Below, one piece after another: positions 8,901-20,917 of a DNA stretch of 64,000 nucleotides. The position numbers and the translations under genes were made by a program. Below the pieces are notes generated by a model, which had not been told where the DNA came from, made no database searches, and saw only the letters and a list, made by a program, of their open reading frames with translations. This DNA is from Massilia sp. YIM B02443 (lineage in GTDB: Bacteria; Pseudomonadota; Gammaproteobacteria; Burkholderiales; Burkholderiaceae_D). The DNA lies in contig NZ_JASNRA010000010.1 of assembly GCF_030411955.1 (NCBI RefSeq), positions 124,031 to 188,030 on the forward strand, read 5' to 3'. The stretch's first letter is position 1, and each line of letters begins with the position of its first letter.

Positions 8901-10703
8901 TTACGCCACCTTCTGCTCGTTACGCAGACGGATGTGCAGTTCCTTCAGCTGCTTCTCGTCCACTTCCGACGGCGCATTGGTCAACAGATCCTGCGCGCGC
9001 TGGGTTTTCGGGAAGGCGATCACGTCGCGGATCGACTCGGAGCCGGTCATCAAGGTGATCAGGCGGTCCAGGCCGAAGGCCAGGCCACCGTGCGGCGGCG
9101 CGCCGTACTGCAGGGCGTCCAGCAGGAAGCCGAACTTCAGCTGCGCTTCCTCGGCGCCGATCTTCAGCGCGCGGAACACCTTGCTCTGCACTTCTTCGCG
9201 GTGGATACGGATCGAACCGCCACCCAGTTCCCAGCCGTTCAGGACCATGTCGTAGGCCTTGGCGATGCAGGCGCCCGGATTGGTTTCCAGCATGTCCTCG
9301 TGGCCGTCCTTCGGCGCGGTGAACGGGTGGTGGGTCGCGGTCCAGCGGTCGCCGTCTTCGTCGTATTCGAACATCGGGAAGTCGATCACCCACAGCGGCG
9401 CCCAGACGTCGTCGAACAGGCCGGCCTTCTTGCCGAATTCCGAGTGGCCGATCTTCACGCGCAGCGCGCCGATGGCGTCGTTGACCACTTTCGCCTTGTC
9501 GGCGCCGAAGAAGATCAGGTCGCCGTCCTGGGCGCCGGTCAGCTCCAGGATCTGGGTCAGGACCTCGTCCGAGATGTTCTTGACGATCGGCGACTGCAGG
9601 CCATCGCGGCCCTTGGCCTTCTCATTGACCTTGATGTAGGCCAGGCCCTTGGCGCCGTAGATCGCCACGAACTGGGTGTAGGCGTCGATTTCCGAACGCG
9701 GCATCGAACCGCCCTGCGGCACGCGCATGCCGACCACGCGGCCGTTCGGCAGGTTGGCGGCGCTGTTGAACACCTTGAACTCGACCGACTTCATCAGTTC
9801 GGTCAGCTCGGTGAACTCGAGCTTGACGCGCATGTCCGGCTTGTCCGAACCGTACTTGCCCATGGCGGTAGCGAAGTCCATCACCGGGAACGGGTTCGGC
9901 AGGTCGACACCGGCGGTGTTCTTGAACACGACGCGCATCATTTCCTCGAACAGATCGCGGATTTCCTGCTCGTTCAGGAACGAGGTTTCGCAGTCGATCT
10001 GGGTGAATTCAGGCTGGCGGTCGGCGCGCAGGTCTTCGTCGCGGAAGCACTTGGTGATCTGGTAGTAGCGGTCGAAGTTGGCGACCATCAGCAGCTGCTT
10101 GAACAGCTGCGGCGACTGCGGCAGCGCGAAGAAGTTACCGGCATTCACACGCGACGGCACCAGGTAGTCGCGCGCGCCTTCCGGGGTCGACTTGGTCAGC
10201 ATCGGGGTTTCGATGTCGATGAAGCCCAGGTTGTCCAGGTACTTGCGGACTTCCATCGAGACTTTATAGCGCAGCTTCAGGTTGTGCTGCATCTGCTGGC
10301 GGCGCAGGTCGAGCACGCGGTGGGTCAGGCGGGTGGTTTCCGACAGGTTGTCGTCGTCCAGCTGGAACGGCACCGGCACCGACGCGTTCAGCACCTCGAC
10401 TTCGCTGGCGTTGATCTCGATCTTGCCCGACTTCAGGTTGGCATTCGCGGTGCCTTCCAGGCGGTTGGTCACGGTGCCGACGATGCGCAGGCAGTACTCG
10501 TTGCGCACGCCTTCGGCGGCCTTGAACACCGCGGCGTTGTCGGGATGGCAGACGACCTGCACCAGGCCTTCGCGGTCGCGCAGGTCGATGAAGATCACGC
10601 CGCCGTGGTCGCGGCGACGGTGCACCCAGCCGCACAGGCTGACGGTTTGGCCCAGCAGTTCCTCGGTGACGAGGCCGCAGTAGTTGGTACGCATGGAGGT
10701 CAT
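8901..10703 (-). CDS. aspS: aspartate--tRNA ligase
   Basis: Charges tRNA-Asp with aspartate. The 600-residue length and layout are those of the bacterial class II enzyme: N-terminal OB-fold anticodon domain ([21 protein letters not shown]), catalytic core with motif 2 ([19 protein letters not shown]), an inserted GAD domain, and motif 3 ([16 protein letters not shown]) near the end. A second ATG three codons downstream (10694) could be used. Part of a leftward cluster with the DUF502 and zinc-ribbon genes upstream and nudB downstream. Confidence 0.97.
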   Translation of the reverse strand: MTSMRTNYCGLVTEELLGQTVSLCGWVHRRRDHGGVIFIDLRDREGLVQVVCHPDNAAVFKAAEGVRNEYCLRIVGTVTNRLEGTANANLKSGKIEINASEVEVLNASVPVPFQLDDDNLSETTRLTHRVLDLRRQQMQHNLKLRYKVSMEVRKYLDNLGFIDIETPMLTKSTPEGARDYLVPSRVNAGNFFALPQSPQLFKQLLMVANFDRYYQITKCFRDEDLRADRQPEFTQIDCETSFLNEQEIRDLFEEMMRVVFKNTAGVDLPNPFPVMDFATAMGKYGSDKPDMRVKLEFTELTELMKSVEFKVFNSAANLPNGRVVGMRVPQGGSMPRSEIDAYTQFVAIYGAKGLAYIKVNEKAKGRDGLQSPIVKNISDEVLTQILELTGAQDGDLIFFGADKAKVVNDAIGALRVKIGHSEFGKKAGLFDDVWAPLWVIDFPMFEYDEDGDRWTATHHPFTAPKDGHEDMLETNPGACIAKAYDMVLNGWELGGGSIRIHREEVQSKVFRALKIGAEEAQLKFGFLLDALQYGAPPHGGLAFGLDRLITLMTGSESIRDVIAFPKTQRAQDLLTNAPSEVDEKQLKELHIRLRNEQKVA

Positions 10704-10762
10704 GGTTTTCGTTCCAGGTTGGTTAAATTGGCGGGCCGGGGCCCCTATTCTGTGCTTGTGTT

Positions 10763-11377
10763 CTATTTGGCCGATGGCGCGGCCGGCACGCTGGCAGGGG
10801 CCACCACGCCCATCGAGACGATGTACTTCAGCGCCGCGTCGACCGACATGTCCAGTTCGCGCACGCGGCTGCGTTCCATCATCAGGAAGAAGCCCGAAGT
10901 CGGATTCGGGGTGGTCGGCACGTACACGCTGACGTAGTCGCCCACCAGGTGGTTGGTCACGTCCCCGCCCGGCACGCCGGTCAGGAAGGCGACGGTGTAC
11001 GAATCGGCGTGCGGATACGGGATCAGCACTGCCTGGCGGAAGGCGTTGCCCGAGGACGAGAACAGCGTGTCCGACACCTGCTTGACGCTGCCGTACAGCG
11101 AGCTGACCACCGGCACGCGCTTGATCAGGCGCTCGCCCAGGCGCATCACGTAGTTGCCGACCAGGTTGTTGGCCAGCACGCCGGTCAGGAACACGATGGC
11201 CAGCGTCAGCACCGCGCCCACGCCGGGGATGTCGGCGCCGAGCAGCACGCGCGGCTGCCAGGCTTCCGGCACGAACAGCAGCGACTGGTCGAGCGTGCTG
11301 ATGATCAGGTTCAGCACCCAGGCGGTGATCGCCAGGGGCACCAGGACCAGCAGGCCGGTGAGGAAGTATTTGCGCAT
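10763..11377 (-). CDS. DUF502-family membrane protein
   Basis: A 204-residue integral membrane protein of unknown biochemical role. Start set at [20 protein letters not shown] because the open frame further upstream is low-complexity Ala/Arg/Pro sequence overlapping the preceding gene. Two membrane segments (residues about 5-25 and 55-80: [20 protein letters not shown]) are followed by the conserved [20 protein letters not shown] segment and [19 protein letters not shown], hallmarks of DUF502. Conserved position upstream of aspS in betaproteobacteria. Confidence 0.88.
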   Translation of the reverse strand: MRKYFLTGLLVLVPLAITAWVLNLIISTLDQSLLFVPEAWQPRVLLGADIPGVGAVLTLAIVFLTGVLANNLVGNYVMRLGERLIKRVPVVSSLYGSVKQVSDTLFSSSGNAFRQAVLIPYPHADSYTVAFLTGVPGGDVTNHLVGDYVSVYVPTTPNPTSGFFLMMERSRVRELDMSVDAALKYIVSMGVVAPASVPAAPSAK

Positions 11378-11426
11378 CGGATTCCCGTTGTTCTTGTTGG
11401 GGCGCGGCCGCGCGGCCGGCGCCGGA

Positions 11427-11762
11427 TCAGGTACCGCTCTTGTCGCCGCCGCTGCTGCTGGTGCCGCTTGAAGCAGGCGCGGCCGCAGGCGTTGCCGGTG
11501 CGCTCGATTCGGCGGCAGCCGGCGCAGGCGCGCCGTTGCCGTTATTGGCGTTGCTGGCGGTGCCGGTAGCCGGCGGCGTGCCGCCACGGAAATCGGTCAC
11601 GTACCAGCCGGTGCCCTTGAGCTGGAAGCCGGCGGCGGTCACTTGTTTCTTGAAGGACGGCTTGGCGCACGACGGGCACACGGTCAGGACCGGGTCCGAT
11701 ATCTTTTGCAGTACATCTTTGGTGAAACCGCATTCTTCGCAGCGGTAGGCGTAAATCGGCAT
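11427..11762 (-). CDS. FmdB-type zinc-ribbon protein
   Basis: A 111-residue protein starting MPIYAYRCEECGF. Two CxxC pairs (CEEC and CPSC, residues 8-35) form the FmdB/CxxC_CXXC_SSSS zinc ribbon, followed by KKQVTAAGFQLKGTGWYVTDF, the usual end of the core. The C-terminal 45 residues are Ala/Ser/Gly-rich and probably disordered. FmdB was once proposed as an amidase regulator; the real role is unknown. First gene of the leftward aspS cluster. Confidence 0.88.
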   Translation of the reverse strand: MPIYAYRCEECGFTKDVLQKISDPVLTVCPSCAKPSFKKQVTAAGFQLKGTGWYVTDFRGGTPPATGTASNANNGNGAPAPAAAESSAPATPAAAPASSGTSSSGGDKSGT

Positions 11763-11952
11763 GCTTAATGCTCCGCAAAAATCTTCAAAACCCTGAATTA
11801 TAAAGCTTTTACGAAGGGATTTGCCGTTTGGGCGGCATGGCGCTGGCATGAACGCCTGGCGCTGGCAAGCGGCGCACCGCGATTGTTGTTTTTCGCCATC
11901 GCTACAGGTGTTTCGTTTGCTCAAGCATTGGCTTCGATGTTTTAATACGAAC

Positions 11953-12133
11953 TCTTCACCGAATGTTGGCAACAGGGAATCACTGCTGCTCTCCGCTAAG
12001 AAGAAACAGAAGATGGCGCGGTCTTGCATCAGCGCGGTCCATAGAAGAACACTTGCTTAAAGCCCGCGCCAGCGGGCTTTTCTTTTTCAGCGGGCTTTTC
12101 TTTTTTATGCCCGCGCGAGCGGGCTTTTTCTTT
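11953..12133 (+). ncRNA. candidate small RNA ending at tandem terminators
   Basis: TTGCTC (11917-11922), an 18-base gap and TTTAAT (11941-11946) could drive a transcript from about 11953 to the terminators at 12061-12133, giving 130-180 bases. The terminators point rightward although no rightward protein gene precedes them, which is the main argument. The sequence does not match my recollection of 6S, SRP or tmRNA. Tentative. Confidence 0.3.
12061..12133 (+). terminator. tandem intrinsic terminators
   Basis: AGCCCGCGCCAGCGGGCT followed by TTTCTTTTT at 12061-12086, a partial copy (AGCGGGCTTTTCTTTTTT), and GCCCGCGCGAGCGGGC followed by TTTTTCTTT ending near 12133. Both complete hairpins have the U-tract on the plus strand. 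Confidence 0.7.
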
Positions 12134-12193
12134 GGGCGGTTGGATTTTGTCGTGATGGGGGCTTGCCGAAGCCGATGAGGTTTGCGCGAGCCG

Positions 12194-12232
12194 GTTGGAC
12201 GCGTTGGCGGCTGTGCCGCCGACGCGTTCAAC
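12194..12232. repeat. dispersed palindromic repeat
   Basis: Arms GTTGGACGCGTTGGCGGC and GCCGCCGACGCGTTCAAC around TGT; 16 of 18 arm positions pair. The same arms form the inner part of the long copies at 53239-53364 and 63889-63987. Confidence 0.8.
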
Positions 12233-12253
12233 GATCGCTCGCCAACCGCGCCC

Positions 12254-13837
12254 TCAACCGAACATTCCAACAACCCCCAACACCGCCAGCGTCGCAAACC
12301 CCGCCACCACGCAGCTGACAAACACCAGCATGCGATTGGTGCGGCGTTGCTCCACCAGCAGCAGCGCCAGCAAATCGGCATTGGCCACGTGCCCATGTGC
12401 GCCGCCATGCGCGATCTTCGGATGCGCTTCGCGTTCCAGCGCCTGATGCACCAGGCGCGGCAGCTGAGGGAAGATCTGGGCGTAGCGCGGCGCTTCGGCG
12501 CGCAGGCGTTCCACCAGGCCCTGCCAGCCGACCTGGTCCGACATCCAGCGCTCGAGGTGCGGTTTCGCCGTCTTCCACAGGTCCAGGTCGGGATCGAGCT
12601 GGCGCCCCAGGCCTTCGATATTCAGCAGCGTCTTTTGCAGCAGCACCAGCTGCGGCTGCACCTCGACGTTGAAGCGGCGCGAGGTCTGGAACAGGCGCAG
12701 CAGGATCTGGCCGAACGAGATGTCCTTCAATGGCCGATCAAAAATCGGCTCGCAGCAGGCGCGCACGGCGGACTCGAGTTCGTCGACGCGCGTGCTCGGC
12801 GGCGCCCAGCCGGATTCGATGTGGGCCTCGGCCACGCGCTTGTAGTCGCGCCGGAAGAAGGCCAGGAAGTTTTGCGACAGGTAATCCTTGTCGAAGTCGT
12901 TCAGGGTGCCGACGATGCCGAAGTCGAGCGCGATGTAGCGCCCAAAAGTTTCCGGCTCGACCGACACCAGGATGTTCCCCGGGTGCATGTCGGCGTGGAA
13001 GAAGCCGTCGCGGAAGACCTGGGTGAAGAAGATTTCCACGCCATCGCTCGACAGCTTCTTGAGGTCGATGCCCTCGGCCGCCAGGCGGTCGATCTGCGAC
13101 ACCGGGATGCCGCGCATGCGCTCCATCACGATCACGCTGCTCGAGCAATAGTCCCAGTACATTTCCGGCACCATCAGCAGGGTCGAACCGGCGAAGTTGC
13201 GGCGCAGCTGGCTGGCGTTCGCCGCTTCGCGCATCAGGTCCAGCTCGTCATGCAGGTATTTGTCGAATTCGGCCACGACTTCACGCGGCTTCAGGCGGCG
13301 CGCCTCGCCCCACACTTTCTCGATCAGGCCGGCTGCCAGGTGCATCAGCGCCATGTCTTCGTCGATCAGCTTCTTCATGCCCGGACGCAGCACCTTGACC
13401 GCGACGTCCTTGCCGTCCTTCAGGCGCGCGAAGTGGACCTGGGCGATCGAAGCCGAGGCCACCGGCTCACGCTCGAAATGGGCAAACAATTGGTCGGGAT
13501 GGGCGCCCAGCGATTGCGTGATCTGGGCCACGGCCAGATCGGAACCGAACGGCGGCACCCGGTCCTGCAGCAGCGCCAGCTCGTCGGCGATGTCGGGCGG
13601 CACCAGGTCGCGCCGGGTCGACAGCACCTGGCCGAACTTGACGAAGATCGGGCCCAGCTCTTCCAGCGCCTGGCGCAGGCGGATCGCGCGCGGCGAGGTG
13701 ATGCGGCGCCAGAAGAAGAAGGTGTTCATCAGGCGCGCGGTGCGCGGCGCATTGATGCTGGTGACGGCGATTTCGTCCAGGCCGTACTTGGTGAAGACGG
13801 TGAGAATGCGCAGCAGGCGCAGGAATTTCAATATCAT
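12254..13837 (-). CDS. ubiB: ubiquinone biosynthesis ATPase/kinase-like protein UbiB
   Basis: Atypical ADCK/ABC1-family protein needed for ubiquinone synthesis. The 527 residues show the KxGQ motif ([16 protein letters not shown]) in place of a normal P-loop, the [10 protein letters not shown] catalytic-loop equivalent and ALDFGIVG in place of DFG. Two hydrophobic segments close the C-terminus ([20 protein letters not shown]), as in E. coli UbiB. Its start codon overlaps the ubiJ stop by four bases (ATGA), implying translational coupling. Confidence 0.95.
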   Translation of the reverse strand: MILKFLRLLRILTVFTKYGLDEIAVTSINAPRTARLMNTFFFWRRITSPRAIRLRQALEELGPIFVKFGQVLSTRRDLVPPDIADELALLQDRVPPFGSDLAVAQITQSLGAHPDQLFAHFEREPVASASIAQVHFARLKDGKDVAVKVLRPGMKKLIDEDMALMHLAAGLIEKVWGEARRLKPREVVAEFDKYLHDELDLMREAANASQLRRNFAGSTLLMVPEMYWDYCSSSVIVMERMRGIPVSQIDRLAAEGIDLKKLSSDGVEIFFTQVFRDGFFHADMHPGNILVSVEPETFGRYIALDFGIVGTLNDFDKDYLSQNFLAFFRRDYKRVAEAHIESGWAPPSTRVDELESAVRACCEPIFDRPLKDISFGQILLRLFQTSRRFNVEVQPQLVLLQKTLLNIEGLGRQLDPDLDLWKTAKPHLERWMSDQVGWQGLVERLRAEAPRYAQIFPQLPRLVHQALEREAHPKIAHGGAHGHVANADLLALLLVEQRRTNRMLVFVSCVVAGFATLAVLGVVGMFG

Positions 13838-14523
13838 CGACGATCCGGATTCAGGTCTGCGCTGGGAAGAATGGTGGAGCCCGCCGCCGGCTTGGCGGCA
13901 TCAAGTTGCGCCAGCTTCTGTTCAAGGCGGGCGATGCGCTTGGCGGTGCGCTCGACGTCGTCGCGCAGGCGCACGACATCGGCGGCAAAGGCGTCGCGCT
14001 GGCGCGGGCGCACCAGCACCGGGCGCTCCTCGGCCAGGAATTCGGCAACGTTTTCCGCCAGGCGGCGCCCTGCCCCGCCGGCGCCCTCCAGCGCGCCACG
14101 GCCGAGCTGGGTCAGGCGGCGCGCGCCGAGTGGCCCGACCACGCGTTCGAGGTCGTGCTCGGCATCCCAGCGCAGGCCGTTGGCCAGCTGCGAGATCGTG
14201 TTGGCGAACTCGGCGTCGCCGTCGATCTTCACGTACGACAGGGCGCGGCTGCGGTCTTGCAGGATCAATGGCAGGTCGGCCAGCTTGACGCGGATGGTGA
14301 CGTGGGCTTCCTCGACCTTGTCGGCGGCCTCGAACATGCCGTCGCCCGCCACCCGCAGACACAGGCGCACGGCGCCGGTGTCGACGCACACATACTTGCC
14401 AGCATGGCGCGCCAGCGCCTTACGGGCCCAGTCTTCCTGGGCCAGCAAGTGGTTGATCACGGCCGCGGCCGGCACGTCGATGGCATGGCGCGGGGACAAG
14501 GTGGTGGGCATACTGGGAAACAT
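13834..14523 (-). CDS. ubiJ: ubiquinone biosynthesis accessory protein UbiJ (SCP2 domain)
   Basis: Lipid-binding accessory protein of the Ubi complex. About 229 residues: an SCP2-like domain (residues 15-110: [33 protein letters not shown]) and a C-terminal coiled coil ([20 protein letters not shown]). The start is MFPSMPTT at 14523 or four codons in at 14511; the longer open frame runs through a terminator and is rejected. Overlap with ubiB by four bases and the ubiE gene upstream reproduce the ubiE-ubiJ-ubiB order, here interrupted by a Tim44-like gene. Confidence 0.87.
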   Translation of the reverse strand: MFPSMPTTLSPRHAIDVPAAAVINHLLAQEDWARKALARHAGKYVCVDTGAVRLCLRVAGDGMFEAADKVEEAHVTIRVKLADLPLILQDRSRALSYVKIDGDAEFANTISQLANGLRWDAEHDLERVVGPLGARRLTQLGRGALEGAGGAGRRLAENVAEFLAEERPVLVRPRQRDAFAADVVRLRDDVERTAKRIARLEQKLAQLDAAKPAAGSTILPSADLNPDRR

Positions 14524-14536
14524 GGGAGCCTGGGCT

Positions 14537-14571
14537 AAAAAAACAAAACCGCCCGGGGTAAAGCGGGCGGT
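14537..14571 (-). terminator. intrinsic terminator after the Tim44-like gene
   Basis: On the minus strand, CCGCCCG-loop-CGGGCGG (14549-14570) is followed by TTTTGTTTTTTT. It ends transcription of the Tim44-like gene just before ubiJ, so ubiJ-ubiB needs read-through or its own promoter. Confidence 0.8.
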
Positions 14572-14647
14572 CTCGATCTTACCAGTTTGCCGGGCGCAAA
14601 CCCGGCGACACGAAATGTTTGTCGAAAAATAATTCGACGGGATGGCG

Positions 14648-15646
14648 TCAAGCCACCTGCTGGATACCGGCCAGCACCCAGCCGCCCGAACCGGCCAACG
14701 GCTTGGACATGTTCCACACCTCGACGTAGGGCTCGGCCGGCGCGTTCGGGGCATTGCGGATCATGCCGTTGAACTGCACGCTCGCCAGGTAGTCGGTGGC
14801 GGTCTTCTCGATGCCCAGCAGCTGGGCGTCGATGCTGACCACGTCGGTGAAGTCGGCTTCGCCATTGCGTTCCTGGATCTGCATCTTCAGCTCGGCGAAC
14901 ACTTCGGGCGAGGTGAATTCGCGCAGGTCGTTGGTGTCGCCGCGGTCCCAGGCCGCCTGCATGCGGATGAAGGACGACTTGGCATGGCGCAGGAAGCTCT
15001 CGCTGTCGAAGTCCGACGGCACGCCCCATTGCTGGTGCGCTGGAGCAGCAGCTGCCGAGCTACCGAAGCCGGTACCCTTGTCCAGCGCAACGCCGCCGTT
15101 CTGGCCTTGATAGGCGGTCGGCTGCTGGCGCAGGCCCGAACCGATCTCAGGCGTGGCAACCGCGCCGGCCGGCTGCGGCTTGAAGCCGCCGAAGCCGGCA
15201 CCCGCGGTCGCGGCCGATGGATTGGCCACGGTGTCCTTGCGGCGGAACATGCGCACGATGAACATGATGGCCAGGCCCAGCAGCGCGATCATCAGGATGG
15301 TCGAGATCGCGCTGGCCAGCGCGCCGCCGATGCCGAAGTGCGACAGCAGCGCGCCCAGGCCGAGGCCGAGCAGCGCGCCGCCCAGGATGCCCTTCCACAT
15401 GCTCGGACGCTTGGTGGCGGCCGCGGCGGCGGCGCCGGTGGCGCCGGCGGCGGCTGCCGGAGCGGCCTGGTTCGGGGTCTGGCGCTGCAGGTTAGGCGTC
15501 GGCGCAGGCGCCGGGGCCGGCATCTGGCGCACGGCCTGCGACTGGCGTCCCACCGAGCGCTTGCCGCCCAGCGGTCGGGCGAAGGCGTCAGCGACCATCG
15601 AGAAGGCGCTGACCGCCAGAATCGTCGTCACCAAAAATTTTTTCAT
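14648..15646 (-). CDS. Tim44-like domain membrane protein
   Basis: A 332-residue membrane protein; role in bacteria unknown, the C-terminal fold is shared with mitochondrial Tim44. Start set at MKKFLVTTILAVSAF, with AGGACGAG just upstream. A signal peptide (residues 1-24) is followed by a Pro/Gln/Ala-rich region, two hydrophobic segments (GGALLGLGLGALL and ILMIALLGLAIMFIVRMF, residues 80-140), a linker, and the Tim44 domain (SESFLRHAKSSFIRMQAAWD onward). It stands between ubiE and ubiJ on the same strand. Confidence 0.88.
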   Translation of the reverse strand: MKKFLVTTILAVSAFSMVADAFARPLGGKRSVGRQSQAVRQMPAPAPAPTPNLQRQTPNQAAPAAAAGATGAAAAAATKRPSMWKGILGGALLGLGLGALLSHFGIGGALASAISTILMIALLGLAIMFIVRMFRRKDTVANPSAATAGAGFGGFKPQPAGAVATPEIGSGLRQQPTAYQGQNGGVALDKGTGFGSSAAAAPAHQQWGVPSDFDSESFLRHAKSSFIRMQAAWDRGDTNDLREFTSPEVFAELKMQIQERNGEADFTDVVSIDAQLLGIEKTATDYLASVQFNGMIRNAPNAPAEPYVEVWNMSKPLAGSGGWVLAGIQQVA

Positions 15647-15704
15647 CGTCTCGTCCTTGGAATGATTGTCCACTTACAGCTTGCTGCACGCTTCGCAGCG
15701 TGCC

Positions 15705-16439
15705 TTACATCTTGATCCCGGTGTGCAGCGCAGCCACGCCGCCGGTCAGGTTGTAGTACTGCACCCGTTCCAGTCCCGCGTCCAGCATCATGCCCTTGAG
15801 CGTGTCCTGGTCGGGGTGCATGCGGATCGATTCGGCCAGGTAGCGGTAGCTTTCGGCATCGCCCGCGATTTTCTGGCCCAGCCACGGCAGCACCGAGAAC
15901 GAATACAGGTCGTACGGTTTCTGCAGCGGCGCGATCACTTTCGAGAATTCCAGCACCAGCAGCTTGCCGCCCGGCTTCAGTACGCGGCGCATTTCTGCCA
16001 GCGCCTGGTCCTTGTGCGTCATGTTGCGCAGGCCGAAGGCCACGCTCACGCGGTCGAAATAATTGTCCGGGAACGGCAGCTTTTCGGCGTCACACAACAT
16101 GGTTGGGGTGACAAGCCCTTTATTCAAGAGACGATCGCGGCCAACGCGCAGCATCGACTCGTTGATGTCGGTGAGCCAGACTTCGCCGCTCTTGCCGGCC
16201 TGCTTCGCGAACGCCTTGGCCAGGTCGCCGGTGCCGCCGGCGATATCCAGCACCTTGAAGCCGGGACGCACGCCGGCCTGGGCGATCGTGAACATCTTCC
16301 AGGCGCGGTGCAGCCCGGCCGACATCAGGTCGTTCATGACGTCGTACTTCGATGCGACCGAGTGGAAAACCTTGGCGACTTCCTGGACCTTCTGGTCCTC
16401 GGCGACGGTCTTGTAGCCGAAGTGGGTGGTATTGGTCAT
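15705..16439 (-). CDS. ubiE: bifunctional demethylmenaquinone/2-methoxy-6-polyprenyl-1,4-benzoquinol methyltransferase
   Basis: SAM-dependent C-methyltransferase of quinone synthesis. The 244 residues begin [19 protein letters not shown], the conserved UbiE start; an upstream in-frame extension lacks support. The SAM loop [29 protein letters not shown] and the family signature [20 protein letters not shown] are all present. First gene of the leftward ubiquinone set. Confidence 0.96.
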   Translation of the reverse strand: MTNTTHFGYKTVAEDQKVQEVAKVFHSVASKYDVMNDLMSAGLHRAWKMFTIAQAGVRPGFKVLDIAGGTGDLAKAFAKQAGKSGEVWLTDINESMLRVGRDRLLNKGLVTPTMLCDAEKLPFPDNYFDRVSVAFGLRNMTHKDQALAEMRRVLKPGGKLLVLEFSKVIAPLQKPYDLYSFSVLPWLGQKIAGDAESYRYLAESIRMHPDQDTLKGMMLDAGLERVQYYNLTGGVAALHTGIKM

Positions 16440-16891
16440 ATGTGCATGCGGGTTAGGGTTGCCAGCATTATACAAGCAGCCAAAAGCGGGGGACGCGCCT
16501 TGGCTCGCACCGCTGCTCATCGCCGTGGCCGTTCCCCGCCTACGCGTGTTGGGTAGCCACAACGGCTGTCCGGAATGTCATCGCGCAGCGCACGCCGCGC
16601 TTCCCTGGCACGCGCAGCGCCCGTAAGATCGGTAGCAATCAAATAATGATTCTGCGTATTGTTCGATATGACATCGAAAACTTTCCGTGCAAGATTGGAA
16701 AGTTACTTAAAATTGTATTAATGTTTGTGCGACATGCAGATGCCATTTCGGGTTTAATGGAATCGCTTTTCGTGCCTGGCAGCATGCCGTCTTGCGGCTG
16801 CAGGCACCCAAGGTGAGTCATTGCAACATGCACCGGGGCTCACAATAACGAAGCCGCCCCTGATGGAGATGCGGCGATAACGAGGACAACG
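16440..16891. other. divergent intergenic region between ubiE and the sigma-54 activator
   Basis: 452 bases. The centre (about 16640-16770) is A+T-rich (AAATAATGATTCTGCG and similar) and probably carries the promoters of both flanking genes. No gene or clear operator recognised; TGGCACG near 16607 lacks the matching -12 element. Confidence 0.5.
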
Positions 16892-18238
16892 GTGACAGTC
16901 AAACGTCTTATTTGTGTCAGCAGTGAAGGCAGTGCCCGCGCGCGCGCCTGCCATGGCGAACTGCCGGGCTGGGACGTGTGCGTGGTCGACAGCCTGGCGG
17001 CGGCGCGCAAGGTACTGGCGCAGCAGCATTACGGCGTCGGCCTGCTGCTCGACCGCAGCGATGGCAACCATCCCGCGACCGATGACGCCGAGCTCGAGCG
17101 CTTCCTGCGCCAGCACCACAGCATGCGCTGGGTCGGCGTGTTCGATGCGCCGCGCATCGACCAGCCCGTCCTGCGCGAGCTGATCGCCGCCCACCTGTTC
17201 GATTTCCATACCCGCCCGGCCGACACCCTGCGCCTGCAGCATTCGCTCGGCCACGCGCACGGCATGGCGACCCTGGGCAAGGCGGTGCCACCCTATAAAC
17301 GCATGGCGCGCGACGGCCACATCGACGGCAACTCGGCCGCCATCGTGCGCCTGCGCGCCCACATCGACAAGATCGCCGCGGTCGACGCGCCGGTGCTGAT
17401 CTCGGGCGAGAGCGGCAGCGGCAAGGAACTGGCGGCCCAGGAAATCCACCTGCGCTCGCAGCGCGCAGCCGGCCCCTTCATCGCGATCAATTGCGCGGCG
17501 GTGGCGCCGGCGCTGATCCATTCCGAACTGTTCGGCCATGAACGCGGCGCCTTCACCGGCGCCAGCCGCGACAAGCAGGGCCTGATCGAAGCCGCCTCGG
17601 GCGGCAGCATCTTCCTGGACGAGATCGGCGACCTGCCGCTCGACCTGCAGGCCAGTCTGCTGCGCTTCCTGCAGGAGCGCGTGATCTACCGCGTCGGCGG
17701 CACGCGCACGATTCCCGTCGATGCGCGCGTGATCGCCGCCACCCACGTCAACCTGCCGCAGGCGGTGGCCGAAGGACGTTTCCGCGAAGATTTGTACTAT
17801 CGCCTGAGCGTGTTCCCGATCCGGGTGCCGCCGCTGCGCGAACGCAAGGAAGACTTGCCGGTGCTGACCGACCTGATCTTCAGCAAGTACGCGGCCGAGC
17901 GCAGCCCGCAATTGAAAGGCGTCAGTCGCGAGGCGCTACAGGCGATGGCGCGCTACGACTGGCCGGGCAATGTGCGCGAGCTGGTCAACCGCGTGCGGCG
18001 CGCCATGGTGCTGGCCGAGCACCGCCTGATCATGCCGGAAGACCTCGATCTGCCGGGCGCGGGCCCGATCGTCGCGGTGGCCGAAGGCCTGGGCAGTTCG
18101 CGCCTGAGCGCCGAGCGCAGCGCCATCTTCGACAGCCTGAGCCGCAGCGGCAACAACATCAGCCAGGCCGCACGCGACCTGGGTGTCTCACGCATGACAC
18201 TGTATCGGCTGATGGCCAAGCATTCGATCTCGACGTAA
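16892..18238 (+). CDS. sigma-54-dependent transcriptional activator, VpsR-like
   Basis: Enhancer-binding AAA+ activator of RNA polymerase-sigma54. The start is a GTG preceded by CGAGGAC. The N-terminal 125 residues look like a degenerate receiver (YGVGLLLDRSDG, no clear phospho-Asp pocket), as in VpsR-type regulators. The AAA+ core has Walker A GESGSGKE (about residue 171), the sigma-54 contact loop GAFTGA (about 219), Walker B GGSIFLDEIGDL and sensor segment RVIAATHVNL. A Fis-type HTH ends the protein (ISQAARDLGVSRMTLYRLMAKH). It sits 380 bases upstream of a secreted low-complexity protein gene that has a -24/-12 promoter, its likely target. Signal unknown; VpsR relatives bind cyclic di-GMP. 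Confidence 0.93.
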   Translation: MTVKRLICVSSEGSARARACHGELPGWDVCVVDSLAAARKVLAQQHYGVGLLLDRSDGNHPATDDAELERFLRQHHSMRWVGVFDAPRIDQPVLRELIAAHLFDFHTRPADTLRLQHSLGHAHGMATLGKAVPPYKRMARDGHIDGNSAAIVRLRAHIDKIAAVDAPVLISGESGSGKELAAQEIHLRSQRAAGPFIAINCAAVAPALIHSELFGHERGAFTGASRDKQGLIEAASGGSIFLDEIGDLPLDLQASLLRFLQERVIYRVGGTRTIPVDARVIAATHVNLPQAVAEGRFREDLYYRLSVFPIRVPPLRERKEDLPVLTDLIFSKYAAERSPQLKGVSREALQAMARYDWPGNVRELVNRVRRAMVLAEHRLIMPEDLDLPGAGPIVAVAEGLGSSRLSAERSAIFDSLSRSGNNISQAARDLGVSRMTLYRLMAKHSIST

Positions 18239-18370
18239 GTGTCGCCCTTCCCCCTTCGTCGTCCTGCTCCTACGCGGTTTCCCCAATCAATTCAAGCACT
18301 TCGCTCCAGCGCGCTTGCCACACGGCAGCGCGCTGCGGGTGCTGCATCACTCTATGCGCAGCGCATGGCG

Positions 18371-18430
18371 TTCACAAATTGATACAGTTTTGTGACGCGA
18401 ATGACAACTCTGTCGCACTCTTGTGACAAT
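18371..18430. promoter_or_regulatory. candidate activator-binding site (UAS)
   Basis: TCACAAA (18372-18378) and TTTGTGA (18389-18395) form a perfect 7-bp inverted repeat with a 10-base spacer; CTTGTGACAA recurs at 18420-18429. The sites lie 100-160 bases upstream of the -24 element. Confidence 0.45.
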
Positions 18431-18531
18431 CTCACGCAAGCGCCTTGTCGCCGTTCATCATCCCTTCTCCTACTCACTGAACTCATCAAAATAGTCCTAC
18501 ATAATCAAGCACTTGCAAACTTGGATGGAGC

Positions 18532-18546
18532 TGGCACGCGAACTGC
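18532..18546 (+). promoter_or_regulatory. sigma-54 (-24/-12) promoter
   Basis: TGGCACGCGAACTGC matches the consensus TGGCAC-N5-TTGC at all but one of the ten defined positions, with correct GG-GC spacing. Expected transcription start near 18558, about 60 bases before the start codon at 18618. Confidence 0.7.
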
Positions 18547-18617
18547 TAATAGACAGGTGGACCGGGTGTCATGACGACCTCGGGAAACTTAATTCAGTGA
18601 CATTTAGGGGAGCAACA

Positions 18618-20855
<2,238 letters not shown>

Positions 20856-20917
20856 TGGCGAATGGGTCTTCAGCCGGGCGTCCACGCGGCGCCTGGCCGG
20901 AGGCTCCAGGCATCAAT

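Larger units (their letters stand above)
11763..12253. other. 491-base intergenic region with tandem terminators and possible small RNA
   Basis: Between two leftward genes. On the plus strand it holds a promoter-like pair (11917-11946), about 110 bases without coding appearance, then a run of three copies of AGCGGGCTTTTTCTTT-like sequence forming terminators, and finally a palindromic repeat at 12194-12232. No protein gene supported. Confidence 0.6.
18239..18617. promoter_or_regulatory. regulatory region of the amyloid-like export operon
   Basis: 379 bases holding an inverted repeat plus half-sites (18371-18430) and a -24/-12 promoter (18532-18546). The arrangement, enhancer 100-160 bases before a sigma-54 promoter, is what an activator of the type encoded just upstream needs. 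No gene in the region. Confidence 0.6.

Noticed and set aside
11378..11587. N-terminal extension of the DUF502 protein
   Set aside because: Low-complexity Arg/Ala/Pro stretch overlapping the zinc-ribbon gene; the family starts at MRKYF.
11953..12133. 6S, SRP or tmRNA gene
   Set aside because: The characteristic conserved parts of these RNAs, as far as I can recall them, are absent.
16607..16625. TGGCACG as a possible sigma-54 promoter of the activator gene
   Set aside because: No TTGC-like -12 element at the required spacing.
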